Below are positions 52,831-62,411 of a stretch of 64,000 nt of DNA, in pieces. The DNA comes from Cyanobium sp. Cruz CV13-4-11 (GTDB taxonomy: Bacteria; Cyanobacteriota; Cyanobacteriia; PCC-6307; Cyanobiaceae): positions 62,001 to 126,000 of the forward strand of contig NZ_JAGQCH010000001.1 in assembly GCF_024346055.1 (NCBI RefSeq), given 5' to 3'. Below the pieces are notes generated by a model, which was not told where the DNA came from, searched no databases, and saw nothing but the letters and a program-made list of their open reading frames with translations. A program made the translations under genes and the position numbers. Every line of letters begins with the position of its first letter. Position 1 is the first letter of the stretch.

Positions 52831-54042
52831 TCAGGTGGCGGAAGGCACCGCGTGGGGATCAAGGCGCCGCTCCAGGGCCCGGCTGCCCAGTCCGAGGGCG
52901 GCACAGCAACCCCAGAACAGCACCGCCAGGGTGAGGTACACCTCACCGTTCCGCCCCAGGAAAGCCGGGTTGGCCATCACGGTGCGGGCCGTGCCGAGCA
53001 GTTCGAGCAGTCCGATCAGCGACAGCAGGGTGGTGTCCTGCAGGAGCGAGATGAACTGGCCCACCATCGCCGGCAGGGCCACCCGCAGGGCCTGGGGAAG
53101 CACCACGTGCTGAAGCGCCTTCGGATAGGACAGACCCAGGGAGCGGGCGGCCTCCAGCTGGCCCCGGGGCACGGCCGCCAGACCGGAGCGCACCGCCTCG
53201 GCCAGGTAGGCCGCGGCGAAGAAGGTGAGCACCCAGGCCGCCCGCCAGACCCGGTCGGGCGCCAGGCCGCCGGGCAGCAGGAAACCGAGGATGTTCTGGC
53301 CCAGGAACAGCAGGGTGATCAACGGCGCGCCGCGGATGAACTCGATGTAGAGCACCGAACCCCAGCGCAGCAGCGGCAGGTCGCTGCGGCGCCCGAGGGC
53401 CAGCAGCACCCCGATCGGGAAGCACAGCAGGATCGCGAAGCTGGAGGCCAGCAGGGTGAGCATCAGTCCGCCCCATTCCGAAGGGGAGACGCTGACCAGG
53501 CCCAGGCCGCCGCTGATCAGCACCATCCCCACCAGGTAGAGCAGCGGCCACACCAGGGCGGCGAGCCGCCTGCCGGTGGGAGAGAGCCCGGGCCCGAAAC
53601 GGCCGGCCAGCCAGCGGCAGAGAACCAGCAGCACGGCGAGCCCCCACCAGCGGCTGGCAATGGCCAGGCTCAGTTCCAGGGCCCAGGGCACGGCCAGGGC
53701 GATCAGCCCGAGCAGGCCCACGGCGAGCCGGTCGTTGCGCGGCCAGAGCACGCCGGTGCGGTCGGGGCGGGGGTGGGCCCGCAGCAGGCCCCAGGTGGCG
53801 CCGCTGGCTGCCACCAGCAGGGCGGTGAGCAGCCAGAGGCGCCACTGCTGCTCCACCGGGTAGCGGCCCACGGCGAACAGGGTGCTGTTGACCTTTACCA
53901 CGGTCCACTGGGCCTGGGTGAGGGCCCAGCGCAGGACGCCGAAGGCCCCCAGGCTGAGCATCGTGATCAGGGCCAGACTCAGCACCGTGTCGGTGCGGGT
54001 GGCGAAGAGTTCGGCGCGCAGCCGCCGCAGCAGGGAGTTCAT
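52831..54042 (-). CDS. aapM: Amino-acid ABC transporter permease (AapM-like)
   Basis: 403-residue permease. A first membrane helix and long N-terminal segment precede a C-terminal HisMQ-type core with EAARSLGLSYPKALQHVVLP, the ATPase coupling motif. AapM-type proteins of general L-amino-acid systems have this extended form. Start one base after the aapQ stop. It should pair with AapQ as a heterodimer. Confidence 0.92.
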   Translation of the reverse strand: MNSLLRRLRAELFATRTDTVLSLALITMLSLGAFGVLRWALTQAQWTVVKVNSTLFAVGRYPVEQQWRLWLLTALLVAASGATWGLLRAHPRPDRTGVLWPRNDRLAVGLLGLIALAVPWALELSLAIASRWWGLAVLLVLCRWLAGRFGPGLSPTGRRLAALVWPLLYLVGMVLISGGLGLVSVSPSEWGGLMLTLLASSFAILLCFPIGVLLALGRRSDLPLLRWGSVLYIEFIRGAPLITLLFLGQNILGFLLPGGLAPDRVWRAAWVLTFFAAAYLAEAVRSGLAAVPRGQLEAARSLGLSYPKALQHVVLPQALRVALPAMVGQFISLLQDTTLLSLIGLLELLGTARTVMANPAFLGRNGEVYLTLAVLFWGCCAALGLGSRALERRLDPHAVPSAT

Positions 54043-54043
54043 C

Positions 54044-55081
54044 TCAGCGCTCCCGGATCTGGACCAGGTGGTTGAGACCGTTCATCAGGGCCGAAATCAG
54101 CAGGTCGAGGGTGAGGTAGGCCGCCAGGAGCACCAGAATCACCTCCACCGCCCGTCCGGTCTGGTTGAGCGTGGTTTCGGCCACGGAATAGAGGTCGGTG
54201 TAGCCCACGGCAACGGCCAGAGAGGAGTTCTTGGCCAGGGAGATGTACTGGGTGTTCAGACCCGGCACGATCACCCGCAGCGACTGCGGCAGCACGATGC
54301 GGCGCAGGGTGGCGAACCAGCTCAGCCCCAGGGAAGAGGCCGCCTCCCACTGCCCCTTGGGAACGGCGGCGATGCCGCCCCGCACCACCTCGGCGATGAA
54401 GGCCCCCGAATAAACGATCAGGCCGGTGAGCAGGGCGCCGAACTCGACGCTCAGACGCACCGGTGCCTGCCAGACCCCGTTCACCAGGGTGGGGCCCATC
54501 CAGCGCAGTCCCTCGCCGAACCCGGCGATGTACAGGCCCGATTTGGCCAGCACCACGCCGGGGAGCTGGATCGCCGCCAGGCCGTTGGGCAGGGTGAGAA
54601 ACACCACGAAGTACCAGAACACCAGCTGCAGCAGCAGCGGGATGTTGCGCACCACCTCCACGTAGACCCGAGCCAGCCGCCGCAGCAGGCCGTTGTGGCT
54701 GAAGGAGGCCATTCCCACCAGGGTGCCCAGCAGGGTGGCCCCCACCAGACCCACCAGCACCGCCCGGATCGTGTTGACCAGACCGGCCGCCAGGGCGCGC
54801 CAGTAGGGCAGCTGGGCATTGAAGGGAATCACCGATTCCGAGATGTCGAAGCCGGCGGGCTGCTGCAGCCAGCGCCAGCTCAGCAGCAGGCCGGCCGCCG
54901 TCAGGTTGCGGATCAGATTGCCCAGCAGGAAGGCGATCAGCAGCAGCACCAGCAGACCCACCACGGCCTGCACCACCCAGGGCACGATGCGACGGTCGCG
55001 CCACCAGGGCGGCTTGGGGGCAGGCCGTTTGGGGGCAGACAGTGGCGAAGGGGTCGGGTCGGCGGGGGGGACCGGCGCCAT
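54044..55081 (-). CDS. aapQ: Amino-acid ABC transporter permease (AapQ-like)
   Basis: 345 residues from ATG 55081, which overlaps the binding-protein stop (ATGA). N-terminal helix VVQAVVGLLVLLLIAFLLGN, then the HisMQ core with EAASSLGLSWFATLRRIVLPQ as the ATPase contact. Partner of AapM. Together with two binding proteins and AapP it makes a complete general L-amino-acid importer. Confidence 0.92.
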   Translation of the reverse strand: MAPVPPADPTPSPLSAPKRPAPKPPWWRDRRIVPWVVQAVVGLLVLLLIAFLLGNLIRNLTAAGLLLSWRWLQQPAGFDISESVIPFNAQLPYWRALAAGLVNTIRAVLVGLVGATLLGTLVGMASFSHNGLLRRLARVYVEVVRNIPLLLQLVFWYFVVFLTLPNGLAAIQLPGVVLAKSGLYIAGFGEGLRWMGPTLVNGVWQAPVRLSVEFGALLTGLIVYSGAFIAEVVRGGIAAVPKGQWEAASSLGLSWFATLRRIVLPQSLRVIVPGLNTQYISLAKNSSLAVAVGYTDLYSVAETTLNQTGRAVEVILVLLAAYLTLDLLISALMNGLNHLVQIRER

Positions 55082-56142
55082 CAACGGAAGGGAGGCGAGT
55101 AGATCAGGCCGCCGTCCTTCCACTGGCGGTTGAGGCCCCGGTCGAGCTTGAGCGCCGAGGCTGGACCCACGTTGCGGTCGAAGATCTCGCCGTAGTTGCC
55201 CACGGCCTTCACCGCCTTGACCACGAAGTCGGGCGGCAGACCGAGCAGCTTGCCGAAATCACCCTCGACGCCAAGGAAGCGGCGCAGGTCGGCCTGGTTG
55301 GTGTTGTCCTTGGCCTCGGCCAGCTTGGCGTCCACGTTGGCCTGGGTGATGCCGCTCTCTTCGGCCTGCATCAGGCCGTAGACGATCCAGCGCACCGCAT
55401 CGGCCCAGGCGGGATCGCCGTTGGTGGTGGCGGGGGTGAGGGGCTCCTTGCTCATCACCACGGGCAGCAGGGTGTGGGCATCCGGGTTGGGGAAGCTGGT
55501 GCGCTTGCCCGCCAGCTGGGAGCGGTCGCTGGTGACGGCCACGCAGCGGTCGCCGAGATAGGCGGCAAAGGTCTGGTCGCTGGTCTGGAACTTCAGCGGC
55601 GTGTAGGGGATGTTCTGCTCCCGCATCCGGTCGGCCAGGTTGAGCTCGGTGGTGGTGCCGCTCTCGACGCAGATCGGCTTGCCGGCGAGGCCCTTGAGGT
55701 CCTTGATGCCGCTGGCCACGGGCACCAGCACGCCCTGGCCGTCATAGAAGGTGGTGGGGGCGAAGCTGAGGCCATTGCCGCCGGCCGCGTCGCGGCTGAG
55801 GGTCATGGTGGTGTTGCGCGACAGCAGATCCACCTCGCCGCTGGCCAGGGCGGCGAAGCGCTCGCTGGAGTTCAGGTCGCGATACTCCACCTTGGCCGGG
55901 TCCCCCAGTACCGCAGCGGCCACCGCCTTGCAGACGTCCACGTCGAGGCCCAGGTACTTGCCGTCGGGGCCCACGAAGCTGAAGCCGGGCAGCTTGCCCT
56001 CCACGCCGCAGATCAGCTTGCCCCGCCCGGTGATCGTGGAGAGCTTCTGGCTCTGCACACCGCCACCATCGCCGGCGCATCCGGCGAGCAGGCCGGCGGC
56101 CAGGAGGGAGGCCCCGAGGGAGAGGGTCCGGTACCAGAGCAT
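55081..56142 (-). CDS. aapJ: Amino-acid ABC transporter binding lipoprotein, copy 1
   Basis: 353 residues. Lipoprotein signal with lipobox LAGC (LGASLLAAGLLAGCAG). The family-3 binding-protein fold shows GKLICGVEGKLPGFSFVGPD, LGLDVDVCKAVAAAVLGDP, RNTTMTLSRDA and KPICVESGTTTELNLADR. Similar across its length to the next gene, a tandem paralogue. Start ATG 56142; an upstream ATG adds eight residues. Confidence 0.93.
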   Translation of the reverse strand: MLWYRTLSLGASLLAAGLLAGCAGDGGGVQSQKLSTITGRGKLICGVEGKLPGFSFVGPDGKYLGLDVDVCKAVAAAVLGDPAKVEYRDLNSSERFAALASGEVDLLSRNTTMTLSRDAAGGNGLSFAPTTFYDGQGVLVPVASGIKDLKGLAGKPICVESGTTTELNLADRMREQNIPYTPLKFQTSDQTFAAYLGDRCVAVTSDRSQLAGKRTSFPNPDAHTLLPVVMSKEPLTPATTNGDPAWADAVRWIVYGLMQAEESGITQANVDAKLAEAKDNTNQADLRRFLGVEGDFGKLLGLPPDFVVKAVKAVGNYGEIFDRNVGPASALKLDRGLNRQWKDGGLIYSPPFR

Positions 56143-56210
56143 GCTTGCTTCCTTGAGTGGCCGCATTGTTGCAGGTGCGGGCCGGCGCAGGTAGGCCGCC
56201 CGGAACCTCC

Positions 56211-57260
56211 TCAGCGGAAGGGCGGGGCGATGTGCAGGCCGCCGCGGCTCCAGAGCCGGTTGAGACCCCGCTCCAGGCCCAAGGGCGTGGCGCTGCCCAG
56301 GTGCCGCTCGAACAGCTCGCCGTAGTTGCCCACCGCCTTCACCACCTGCACCGTGAAGTCGGCGGGCAGGCCCAGCTGGCGGCCGAAATCCCCCTCGATT
56401 CCCAGGAAGCGGCGTTGCTCCGCCTGGCTGGTGTCCTTCTTGGCGGCGGCCCGCCGGGCCTCCACGTTGGCCTGGGTGAGGCCGCTCTCCTCCGACTGGA
56501 CCAGGGTGTGGGTGACCCAGCGCACCGCATCGGCCCAGGCCGGATCCGCCTGCACCGTCACCTTGGCGCTGGGCTCCTTGCTGAGCAGCTCGGGGAGCAG
56601 CCCATGGGCCGCCGGCTCCTTGAAGCCGCTGCGCTTGGCCGCCAGCAGGGAGCTGTCGCTGGTGATGGCGGCGCAGCGCCCCTGCTCGTAGGCCGGATAG
56701 GCCTGCTCGCCCGACTGGAACCGCAGCGGCTGGTAGGTGATCCCCAGCTCCCGCATGCGATCGGCCAGGTTGAGCTCGGTGTTGGTGCCGCTCTCGACGC
56801 AGATCGGTTTGCCGGCCAGATCCTGCAGGCGGCGGATGCCGCTGGCCGCGGGCACCATCACCCCCTGGCCGTCATAGAAGAAAACGGGCCCGAAGCTGAG
56901 GGCATTGCCGCCTGGGGCGTCGCGGCTGAGGGTGTGGGTGGAGCTGATCGAGAGCAGGTCCACCTCGCCACTGCTGAGGGCCACGAAGCGCTCGCCTGCC
57001 GTCACCGGCCGGAACTCCACCTTGGTGGGGTCCCCGAGCACCGCGGCAGCCACCGCCCGGCAGAAGTCGGCGTCGATGCCCACGAAGGCGCCGCCGGGGC
57101 CCACCGTGCTGAATCCAGGAACGGCCCCATCCACGGCGCAGACCAGCCGTCCCCGTTCACGGATCTTGGCCATGGTGGGGCTGCCGGGGTCCCCGTTGCC
57201 GGCGGCGCAGCCCACCAGGGCACCGACCAGCGCCAGCCCCAGCAGGCCCGCTCTACTCAT
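56211..57260 (-). CDS. aapJ: Amino-acid ABC transporter binding lipoprotein, copy 2
   Basis: 349 residues with lipobox LVGC. The same blocks as copy 1 appear: GRLVCAVDGAVPGFSTVGPG, VGIDADFCRAVAAAVLGDP, KPICVESGTNTELNLADRMR. Divergence in the ligand region suggests different preferences for one shared permease. ATG 57260 overlaps the cupS stop by ATGA, tying transporter expression to the CO2-uptake genes. Confidence 0.93.
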   Translation of the reverse strand: MSRAGLLGLALVGALVGCAAGNGDPGSPTMAKIRERGRLVCAVDGAVPGFSTVGPGGAFVGIDADFCRAVAAAVLGDPTKVEFRPVTAGERFVALSSGEVDLLSISSTHTLSRDAPGGNALSFGPVFFYDGQGVMVPAASGIRRLQDLAGKPICVESGTNTELNLADRMRELGITYQPLRFQSGEQAYPAYEQGRCAAITSDSSLLAAKRSGFKEPAAHGLLPELLSKEPSAKVTVQADPAWADAVRWVTHTLVQSEESGLTQANVEARRAAAKKDTSQAEQRRFLGIEGDFGRQLGLPADFTVQVVKAVGNYGELFERHLGSATPLGLERGLNRLWSRGGLHIAPPFR

Positions 57261-57658
57261 CCCGGCAGGATCACCCTGTCGATCACATGCACGATGCCGT
57301 TGTCGCAGACGATGTCGGCGGACACAACGGTGGCGTTCTTGACCTCGAAGGGCTCCGCCCGCCGGATCGCCACCGGTGCCCCCTCCAGGCTCTCCCATTC
57401 CGGCTGGGTCACCAGTTCCTCCCGCCGGTAGGCCCCGGAAAGCACATGGAATTTGAGGATCCGGGCCAGCTGGGGCAAGTTGTCCACCAGGGTCTGGACC
57501 GTGCCGGGGGGAAGGGCCGCGAAGGCGTCGTCGACCGGGGCGAAGACGGTGAAGGGGCCGGGGCTTTCCAGGGCACCCGTGAGCCCGGCCACCTCGACGG
57601 CGGTGAGCAGGGTGCCGAAGACGCCGGCGCCCTTGGCGGTCTCGATGATGTTGGCCAT
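57257..57658 (-). CDS. cupS: Fasciclin-domain protein CupS
   Basis: 133-residue single FAS1 domain: TVFAPVDDAFAALPPG (H1), ARILKFHVLSG, and NGIVHVIDRVILPG (H2). In Synechocystis a protein of this kind (Sll1735, CupS) is the small subunit of the inducible NDH-1MS CO2-uptake complex, encoded directly after cupA as here. No signal peptide, consistent with a cytoplasmic-side subunit. A ribosome-binding site AGGAG precedes ATG 57658, 9 bases after cupA. Confidence 0.92.
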   Translation of the reverse strand: MANIIETAKGAGVFGTLLTAVEVAGLTGALESPGPFTVFAPVDDAFAALPPGTVQTLVDNLPQLARILKFHVLSGAYRREELVTQPEWESLEGAPVAIRRAEPFEVKNATVVSADIVCDNGIVHVIDRVILPG

Positions 57659-57667
57659 GGGGATCTC

Positions 57668-58978
57668 CTAGCGGTAGTCCGGGGTCTGGATCTGGGGAAG
57701 GCGGGCCTCGGGTCTGAGGAAGCGGTCCATCTGGGCCTCGAAGAAACGCCGGTTGGCCATCAGGTGTTCGGGATCGGTGTCATCGAGGGGATAGAGCAGG
57801 GCGCAGCGCAGGGCCTGGATCACCGCCGAGGTGACGTTGTACATCGAGCGCTGGAAGGTGATGCCCAGCTGGATCAGCTGATCCTCCTCACCGCGCTTGT
57901 GATTCTTGTAGAGCTCCACCAGATAGGGCGGCAGGAAATGCAGCATGTCCTGCATCAGCAGGGTGGGAGGGATGCCGGCCGAGCCCACGGGGAACACGTC
58001 GGCGTAAAGGATGCCGTAGTGGAAATCGGCCTGATCGGCAGGCACCTGACCGGCCTGGGCGTTGTAGCTCTTGGTGCCCCGAAATGGCGCCGTGCGATAG
58101 AACACCGCCTCCACGTAGGGCAAAGCCGCTTCGTAAAGCCAGGTGAAGCCTTCGCTCTTGGGGATGATCTCAAAGCATTCCCCGCCGATGAACACATGAT
58201 GGTAGATCGGGCGGCCCGCCACGGCGAAGATGCCGTTGACCAGGAAGTTCATGGCGTCGGGAACACCCTTGAAACCTCCCTCGTCGTAGATGTCGCTCAT
58301 CTCGAAGAACACCGGCGCCATCACCTCCCAGAACAGGCCGAGGTTGGCGTAGTAGCTCATCTTCTTCACCTGCTCCATGAACATCTCAGGGAACAGGCGA
58401 TAGAGGCCGAGCATCAGTGGATTGCCGCGGAAGTAGGCCTTGATGGCGCGATCGGCGTTGGCCCGGTAAGCATCACTGGCGAGATAGTCGTAGAAGCGAC
58501 CGCCCATGCCCTGATGCCAGAGCATGGCTTCCATGCAGGCCTCGGCGAACTCCATGTTGATCCGGTCATGCCAGAGGTGATGGAGCAGCTTCGGCATCTT
58601 GCCGGCCTCCCCCTTGGCCATGAACTCCAGCAATTCGGGGTGGGCCTTCTCGCCACCACGCCAGATCCGCAGCTTCGATTGATCGCCGGCGTAGGAATTG
58701 GGGAGATCGAGGTACTCCTGACTGATGAAGTACTTGAAGGCCGGCAGGGGATCGAGAAACACCTGCTCGGCGATGTAGAGCAGGTCGCGCCAGTAGAAGT
58801 CCATCGGCACGGCATAGGCCTTGTAGATGCCGATGATCTGCATCAGGTTCTCCGGCGTGTCCGGCAGCATCGAGCCGCCGGCCTCCAGCCGGTGGATCAC
58901 ATCGGCATAGCGATGGGTGGAGGGCGGGATCAGGGGAGCGGTGACGGGCTCGGGGGCTGTGGCGGTGGGGGGGGTCAT
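57668..58978 (-). CDS. cupA: CO2 hydration protein CupA (ChpY)
   Basis: 436-residue subunit that couples NDH-1 electron flow to one-way hydration of CO2 into bicarbonate at the thylakoid. Recognised by the ChpXY family pattern (ENLMQIIGIYKAYAVPMDFY, YLDLPNSYAGDQSKLRIWRG, HHVFIGGECFEIIPKSEGF) and its place after ndhD. The partner genes (cupS downstream, ndhD/ndhF upstream) point to the CupA rather than CupB branch. ATG overlaps the ndhD3 stop. Confidence 0.93.
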   Translation of the reverse strand: MTPPTATAPEPVTAPLIPPSTHRYADVIHRLEAGGSMLPDTPENLMQIIGIYKAYAVPMDFYWRDLLYIAEQVFLDPLPAFKYFISQEYLDLPNSYAGDQSKLRIWRGGEKAHPELLEFMAKGEAGKMPKLLHHLWHDRINMEFAEACMEAMLWHQGMGGRFYDYLASDAYRANADRAIKAYFRGNPLMLGLYRLFPEMFMEQVKKMSYYANLGLFWEVMAPVFFEMSDIYDEGGFKGVPDAMNFLVNGIFAVAGRPIYHHVFIGGECFEIIPKSEGFTWLYEAALPYVEAVFYRTAPFRGTKSYNAQAGQVPADQADFHYGILYADVFPVGSAGIPPTLLMQDMLHFLPPYLVELYKNHKRGEEDQLIQLGITFQRSMYNVTSAVIQALRCALLYPLDDTDPEHLMANRRFFEAQMDRFLRPEARLPQIQTPDYR

Positions 58979-60495
58979 GACGTGCGCAGCTCCGAGGCTG
59001 AAGGGAGGGTGACGGCGACGAGGGGGGAGCTGCTCAGGAACGGCTGGGTGCGCAGGGCCAGAGCCGTGGATTCCGTCTCACTCCAGCCCGTGAGGGCCGT
59101 AGGCCAGAGGCCCGCTGCGATCACGAGCACGGTGAGGGCCATGGCCGGCGCCCGCTCGCTCCAGCAGGTGGAGGACCAGTCGGCCCGCTCGTTGTCGAGG
59201 CGGCCGAAGCCCACCCTGTTGAACAGGCGGACGGCGTAGACGGCAGTGAAGCCCGAGGCGATCAGGCTGACCAGGGTGGCGCGGGGGAAGGTGGTCCAGC
59301 TGCCCTCGAACACCAGCAGCTCGGCCGGGAAGCCAGCCAGGCCGGGGATGCCGGCGGCCGCCATCATGGCCAGCAGCAGCATGCCCATGGTGAACGGCAG
59401 TCCGCGCAGCGGATTCATCAAGCCCGAGAGCTCCGGAATGGAGGTGGTGCCGGTCTTGCGCTCGATCAGCCCCACGCAGGCGAACAGCAGGGCCACGATC
59501 ATTCCGTGGGCCAGCATCTGGGCCACCGCCCCCTGCAGGCTCAGGGGGGTGGCGGCCGAGAGCCCCAGCACCAGCAGGCCCATATGCCCGAGGGAGCTGT
59601 AGGCCATCAGGCGGCGGATGTCGCTCTGGGCGATGGCGTTGAGGGCGCCGTACACCGCGCTGATGGCACCGGCGGCGGCGATCCACGGCGACCAGGCGGC
59701 CCAGGTGTCCGGAAGGAAGCCAACGCCGAAGCGCAGCAGGCCGTAGGCGCCCAGCTTGGAGACGGAGCCCGCCAGCAGCATCACCACCGGGGTGGGGGCC
59801 TGGCCGTAGGTGAAGGGCTGCCAGCCGTGCAGGGGAAAGACGGGAAGCTTCAGGCCGAAGGAGAGCAGCAGCAGGGCCAGGATCCAGCGTTGGGCCGTGG
59901 GGGAGAACTGGGCCTGGCGAAGATCCTCGAAAGCGAAGAGCGGACCGGCGGGATTGAACCAGGCGAAGGCCAGCACGGCCGCCAGCAGGGCCAGGCCGGA
60001 GACGGCGCCATAGAGAAGGAAACGCACCGCGGCCCCGGCCCGTTTCTCGCCGCCCCAGATCGCCAACAGCAGGGTGATGGGGATCAGCACCAGCTCGAAG
60101 GCCAGAACGAACAGCAGGGCGTTGCGGGCCAGCAAACCCGCGACGACACCAAGGTTGGTGGCCAGCATCAGGGAGAAGAACAGCCGCGGCCGGGACTGGT
60201 CCGCCGCTGCCGAGAGGATCGAAAGGGAGGTGATCAGCGCGGTGAGCAGCACCAGCGGCAGCGAGAGCCCGTCGAGACCGAGATCGAGCCTGAGCCCGAG
60301 TTTCGGCAGCCAGGAGAGCTGCAGGTCGGCGGGGGGGTGCTGCCAACAGAGCAGGCCCACCAGGAACTGAAGGGCGCCGAACAGGGCCGCGATGCCGCGG
60401 ACCCGAACGGAAGGAACGGTTGCCGGCAGCAGGGGCAGCAGCAGGGTGCCGGCCAGGGGTGCCGCCAGGAGAAGCAGGAGTGAGGACGATCCCAT
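58975..60495 (-). CDS. ndhD3: NDH-1 subunit NdhD3
   Basis: 506-residue proton-pumping antiporter-like subunit (NuoM type) with about 14 helices. Typical blocks are LPVFPLHGWQPFTYGQAPTPVVMLLAGSVSKLGAYG and MAYSSLGHMGLLVLGL, with conserved membrane lysine and histidine residues. Fourth-class assignment as NdhD3 rests on the adjacent cupA-cupS. It overlaps ndhF3 (ATGA) and cupA (ATGA), so all three are co-translated. Confidence 0.93.
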   Translation of the reverse strand: MGSSSLLLLLAAPLAGTLLLPLLPATVPSVRVRGIAALFGALQFLVGLLCWQHPPADLQLSWLPKLGLRLDLGLDGLSLPLVLLTALITSLSILSAAADQSRPRLFFSLMLATNLGVVAGLLARNALLFVLAFELVLIPITLLLAIWGGEKRAGAAVRFLLYGAVSGLALLAAVLAFAWFNPAGPLFAFEDLRQAQFSPTAQRWILALLLLSFGLKLPVFPLHGWQPFTYGQAPTPVVMLLAGSVSKLGAYGLLRFGVGFLPDTWAAWSPWIAAAGAISAVYGALNAIAQSDIRRLMAYSSLGHMGLLVLGLSAATPLSLQGAVAQMLAHGMIVALLFACVGLIERKTGTTSIPELSGLMNPLRGLPFTMGMLLLAMMAAAGIPGLAGFPAELLVFEGSWTTFPRATLVSLIASGFTAVYAVRLFNRVGFGRLDNERADWSSTCWSERAPAMALTVLVIAAGLWPTALTGWSETESTALALRTQPFLSSSPLVAVTLPSASELRTS

Positions 60496-62411
60496 CAGCG
60501 GAACGGGCGAACGAGTTCGGACGGAACGGAAGGCGCGGAGGCCAGCAGCCAGGCGGCCATCAGCAGCACCCCGAGAACGAGGGTGAGGGCATAGGCCTGG
60601 GTGCGGCCGGAGGTGGTGAAGCTGAGGCGGCGGGCTCCCTCGAGGGCGGCGCTGCCGGAGGCTCCGCTGAAGCCCTCGATCAGCCGGTCATCCGACCAGG
60701 CGCTGAGCCGGGCCAGGGCCACCACCAGCCACACGACGGTGCGGTGGTAGAAGCTCTCGGTCTGCATGTCGTGGGCCAGCCAGTCCTGCAGGCCGCCGAG
60801 GGCAGCGGGCAGGTGGGCCAGGGGGTGGGGCCGCAGGTAGAACGCCGCCGAGAGGCCGCCGCCCACGAGGGTGGAGATCAGCAGGGGCACCGCCAGCGGA
60901 CCCCAGCCCGGAAGGGGGGACAGGGCGAAGACGCCGTTGATCACCATCAGCTGCGGCAGGTGAAGCACCAGACCCATGAGCACCAAGGTGGGCAGGGCCA
61001 TCAGCCACAGCACCTCCGCGGAGCGGGTGGTGAACACCGACGGACGCCCGCCCCAGATCAGACCGAACACCCGGATCAGGCCGGCGCTGATCAGGGCATT
61101 GGTGAACAGCACCAGGCAACCGAGCAGCACCGGATGGGAGCTCTCGGCCGTGAGCTCCATGAGCTCGCGCAGGGCGGCGAAGCCACCGAACGGCGGCAAG
61201 GCCATCAGGCCAGCGGCGCCTGTGAGGAAGGCCAGGCCCATCAGCGGACGCTTGCTCCACAGGCCCCCAAGCTGGGTGAGGTCCTGGGTGACGTTGGTGA
61301 TCACGATGGCGCCGATCACCATCAACATCAGCGCCATTGGCAGGGGGTACACCAGCATCAGGTGATCGGCCACGCTGATGCCACCCAGACCCACCGCCAC
61401 GAACAGCAGGCCGAGCCAGCTGCTCACCAGGAAGGAGAGGGCGCGCTTCACATCGATCTGGGCGAGGGCGATCAGGGAGGCCACCAGGGCAGTGGTTCCG
61501 CCCACGATCACGAGCACGGTCTGCACCAGGGGGCTGAGTTCGATCAGGGGCTCGAGCCGCAGCAGCACCCAGGCGCCGCCCACCACCACCACCGAGTTAC
61601 GAAGCACGGTGGAGGGCAAGGGGCTCTCCATGGCCTCATCGAGCCACAGGTGCAGGGGGATCTGGGCGCACTTGCCCATCGGCCCGGCGATCAAGGCCAG
61701 CAGGATCAACGGCAGAACCTGGGGAAGGGGGTTGCCGTTGTTGACCTGATCGGCGGCCCAGGCCTGCAGCCCATGGAAGTTCCAGGTGCCGGTGATCGGC
61801 AGCAGGGCTATCAGGCCCGCCAGCAGGATCAGGTCGCCGATCCGCTTGGTGAGGAAGGCATCCCTCGCGCCCTTCACCACCAGGGGCTGGTTGTACCAGG
61901 TGCCCACGATCAGATAGGTGCCGAGGGTGAGCAGCTCGAGAATCACGTAGCTGAAGAACAGAGAATCCGTGAGCACCAGGGCGCACAGACCGGCTTCGAA
62001 GAAGCTCAGGGACCCGAAGAAGCGGGGCCAGCCCCAGTCCATCTCCAGATAGCCGATGGCGTAGATCTGCACCAGCACATGCAGGCCGGTGATCACCGTC
62101 ATCGCGATCAGGGCCGGCTCGGTGATCAGGCCGTCGAAGCCCACCTTGAGCCCGGCGGTCTCCAGCCAGGTCCAGCCGAAGGTGAGGGGCTTGTAGAGGG
62201 CAGCGGCACCGGCGGCGGAATTGGAATGGAGGGCTATCAGGGCGGCGGCGCTATGGACGAACGCCACGCTCACCAGGGTGAGGTTGAGATAGCCGCAGGG
62301 GCGGGGGCCCGTGCGTGAGATCAGCCCCGGAGACCACAGCAGCGACAGCAGGGACGCCAGCAGCGGATACAGCGGAACCAGCCAGGCCGTCTGGGCGAAG
62401 AACAGGGTCAT
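60495..62411 (-). CDS. ndhF3: NDH-1 subunit NdhF3
   Basis: 638-residue NuoL-type subunit from ATG 62411. The quinone/proton-channel region has ICAQIPLHLWLDEAM-like KCAQIPLHLWLDEAMESPLP and an FLVSSWLGLLFVAVGLGG helix; a C-terminal lateral helix is followed by the last membrane segment. It is shorter than respiratory NdhF1, as expected for the CO2-uptake paralogue. First gene of the unit; its promoter should be in 62412-62555, where I do not see an NdhR-type TCAATG/ATCAAT site. Confidence 0.93.
   Translation of the reverse strand: MTLFFAQTAWLVPLYPLLASLLSLLWSPGLISRTGPRPCGYLNLTLVSVAFVHSAAALIALHSNSAAGAAALYKPLTFGWTWLETAGLKVGFDGLITEPALIAMTVITGLHVLVQIYAIGYLEMDWGWPRFFGSLSFFEAGLCALVLTDSLFFSYVILELLTLGTYLIVGTWYNQPLVVKGARDAFLTKRIGDLILLAGLIALLPITGTWNFHGLQAWAADQVNNGNPLPQVLPLILLALIAGPMGKCAQIPLHLWLDEAMESPLPSTVLRNSVVVVGGAWVLLRLEPLIELSPLVQTVLVIVGGTTALVASLIALAQIDVKRALSFLVSSWLGLLFVAVGLGGISVADHLMLVYPLPMALMLMVIGAIVITNVTQDLTQLGGLWSKRPLMGLAFLTGAAGLMALPPFGGFAALRELMELTAESSHPVLLGCLVLFTNALISAGLIRVFGLIWGGRPSVFTTRSAEVLWLMALPTLVLMGLVLHLPQLMVINGVFALSPLPGWGPLAVPLLISTLVGGGLSAAFYLRPHPLAHLPAALGGLQDWLAHDMQTESFYHRTVVWLVVALARLSAWSDDRLIEGFSGASGSAALEGARRLSFTTSGRTQAYALTLVLGVLLMAAWLLASAPSVPSELVRPFR

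Noticed and set aside
60420-62318. 632-codon plus-strand frame opposite ndhF3
   Set aside because: Gln/His/Gly-rich shadow of NdhF3.
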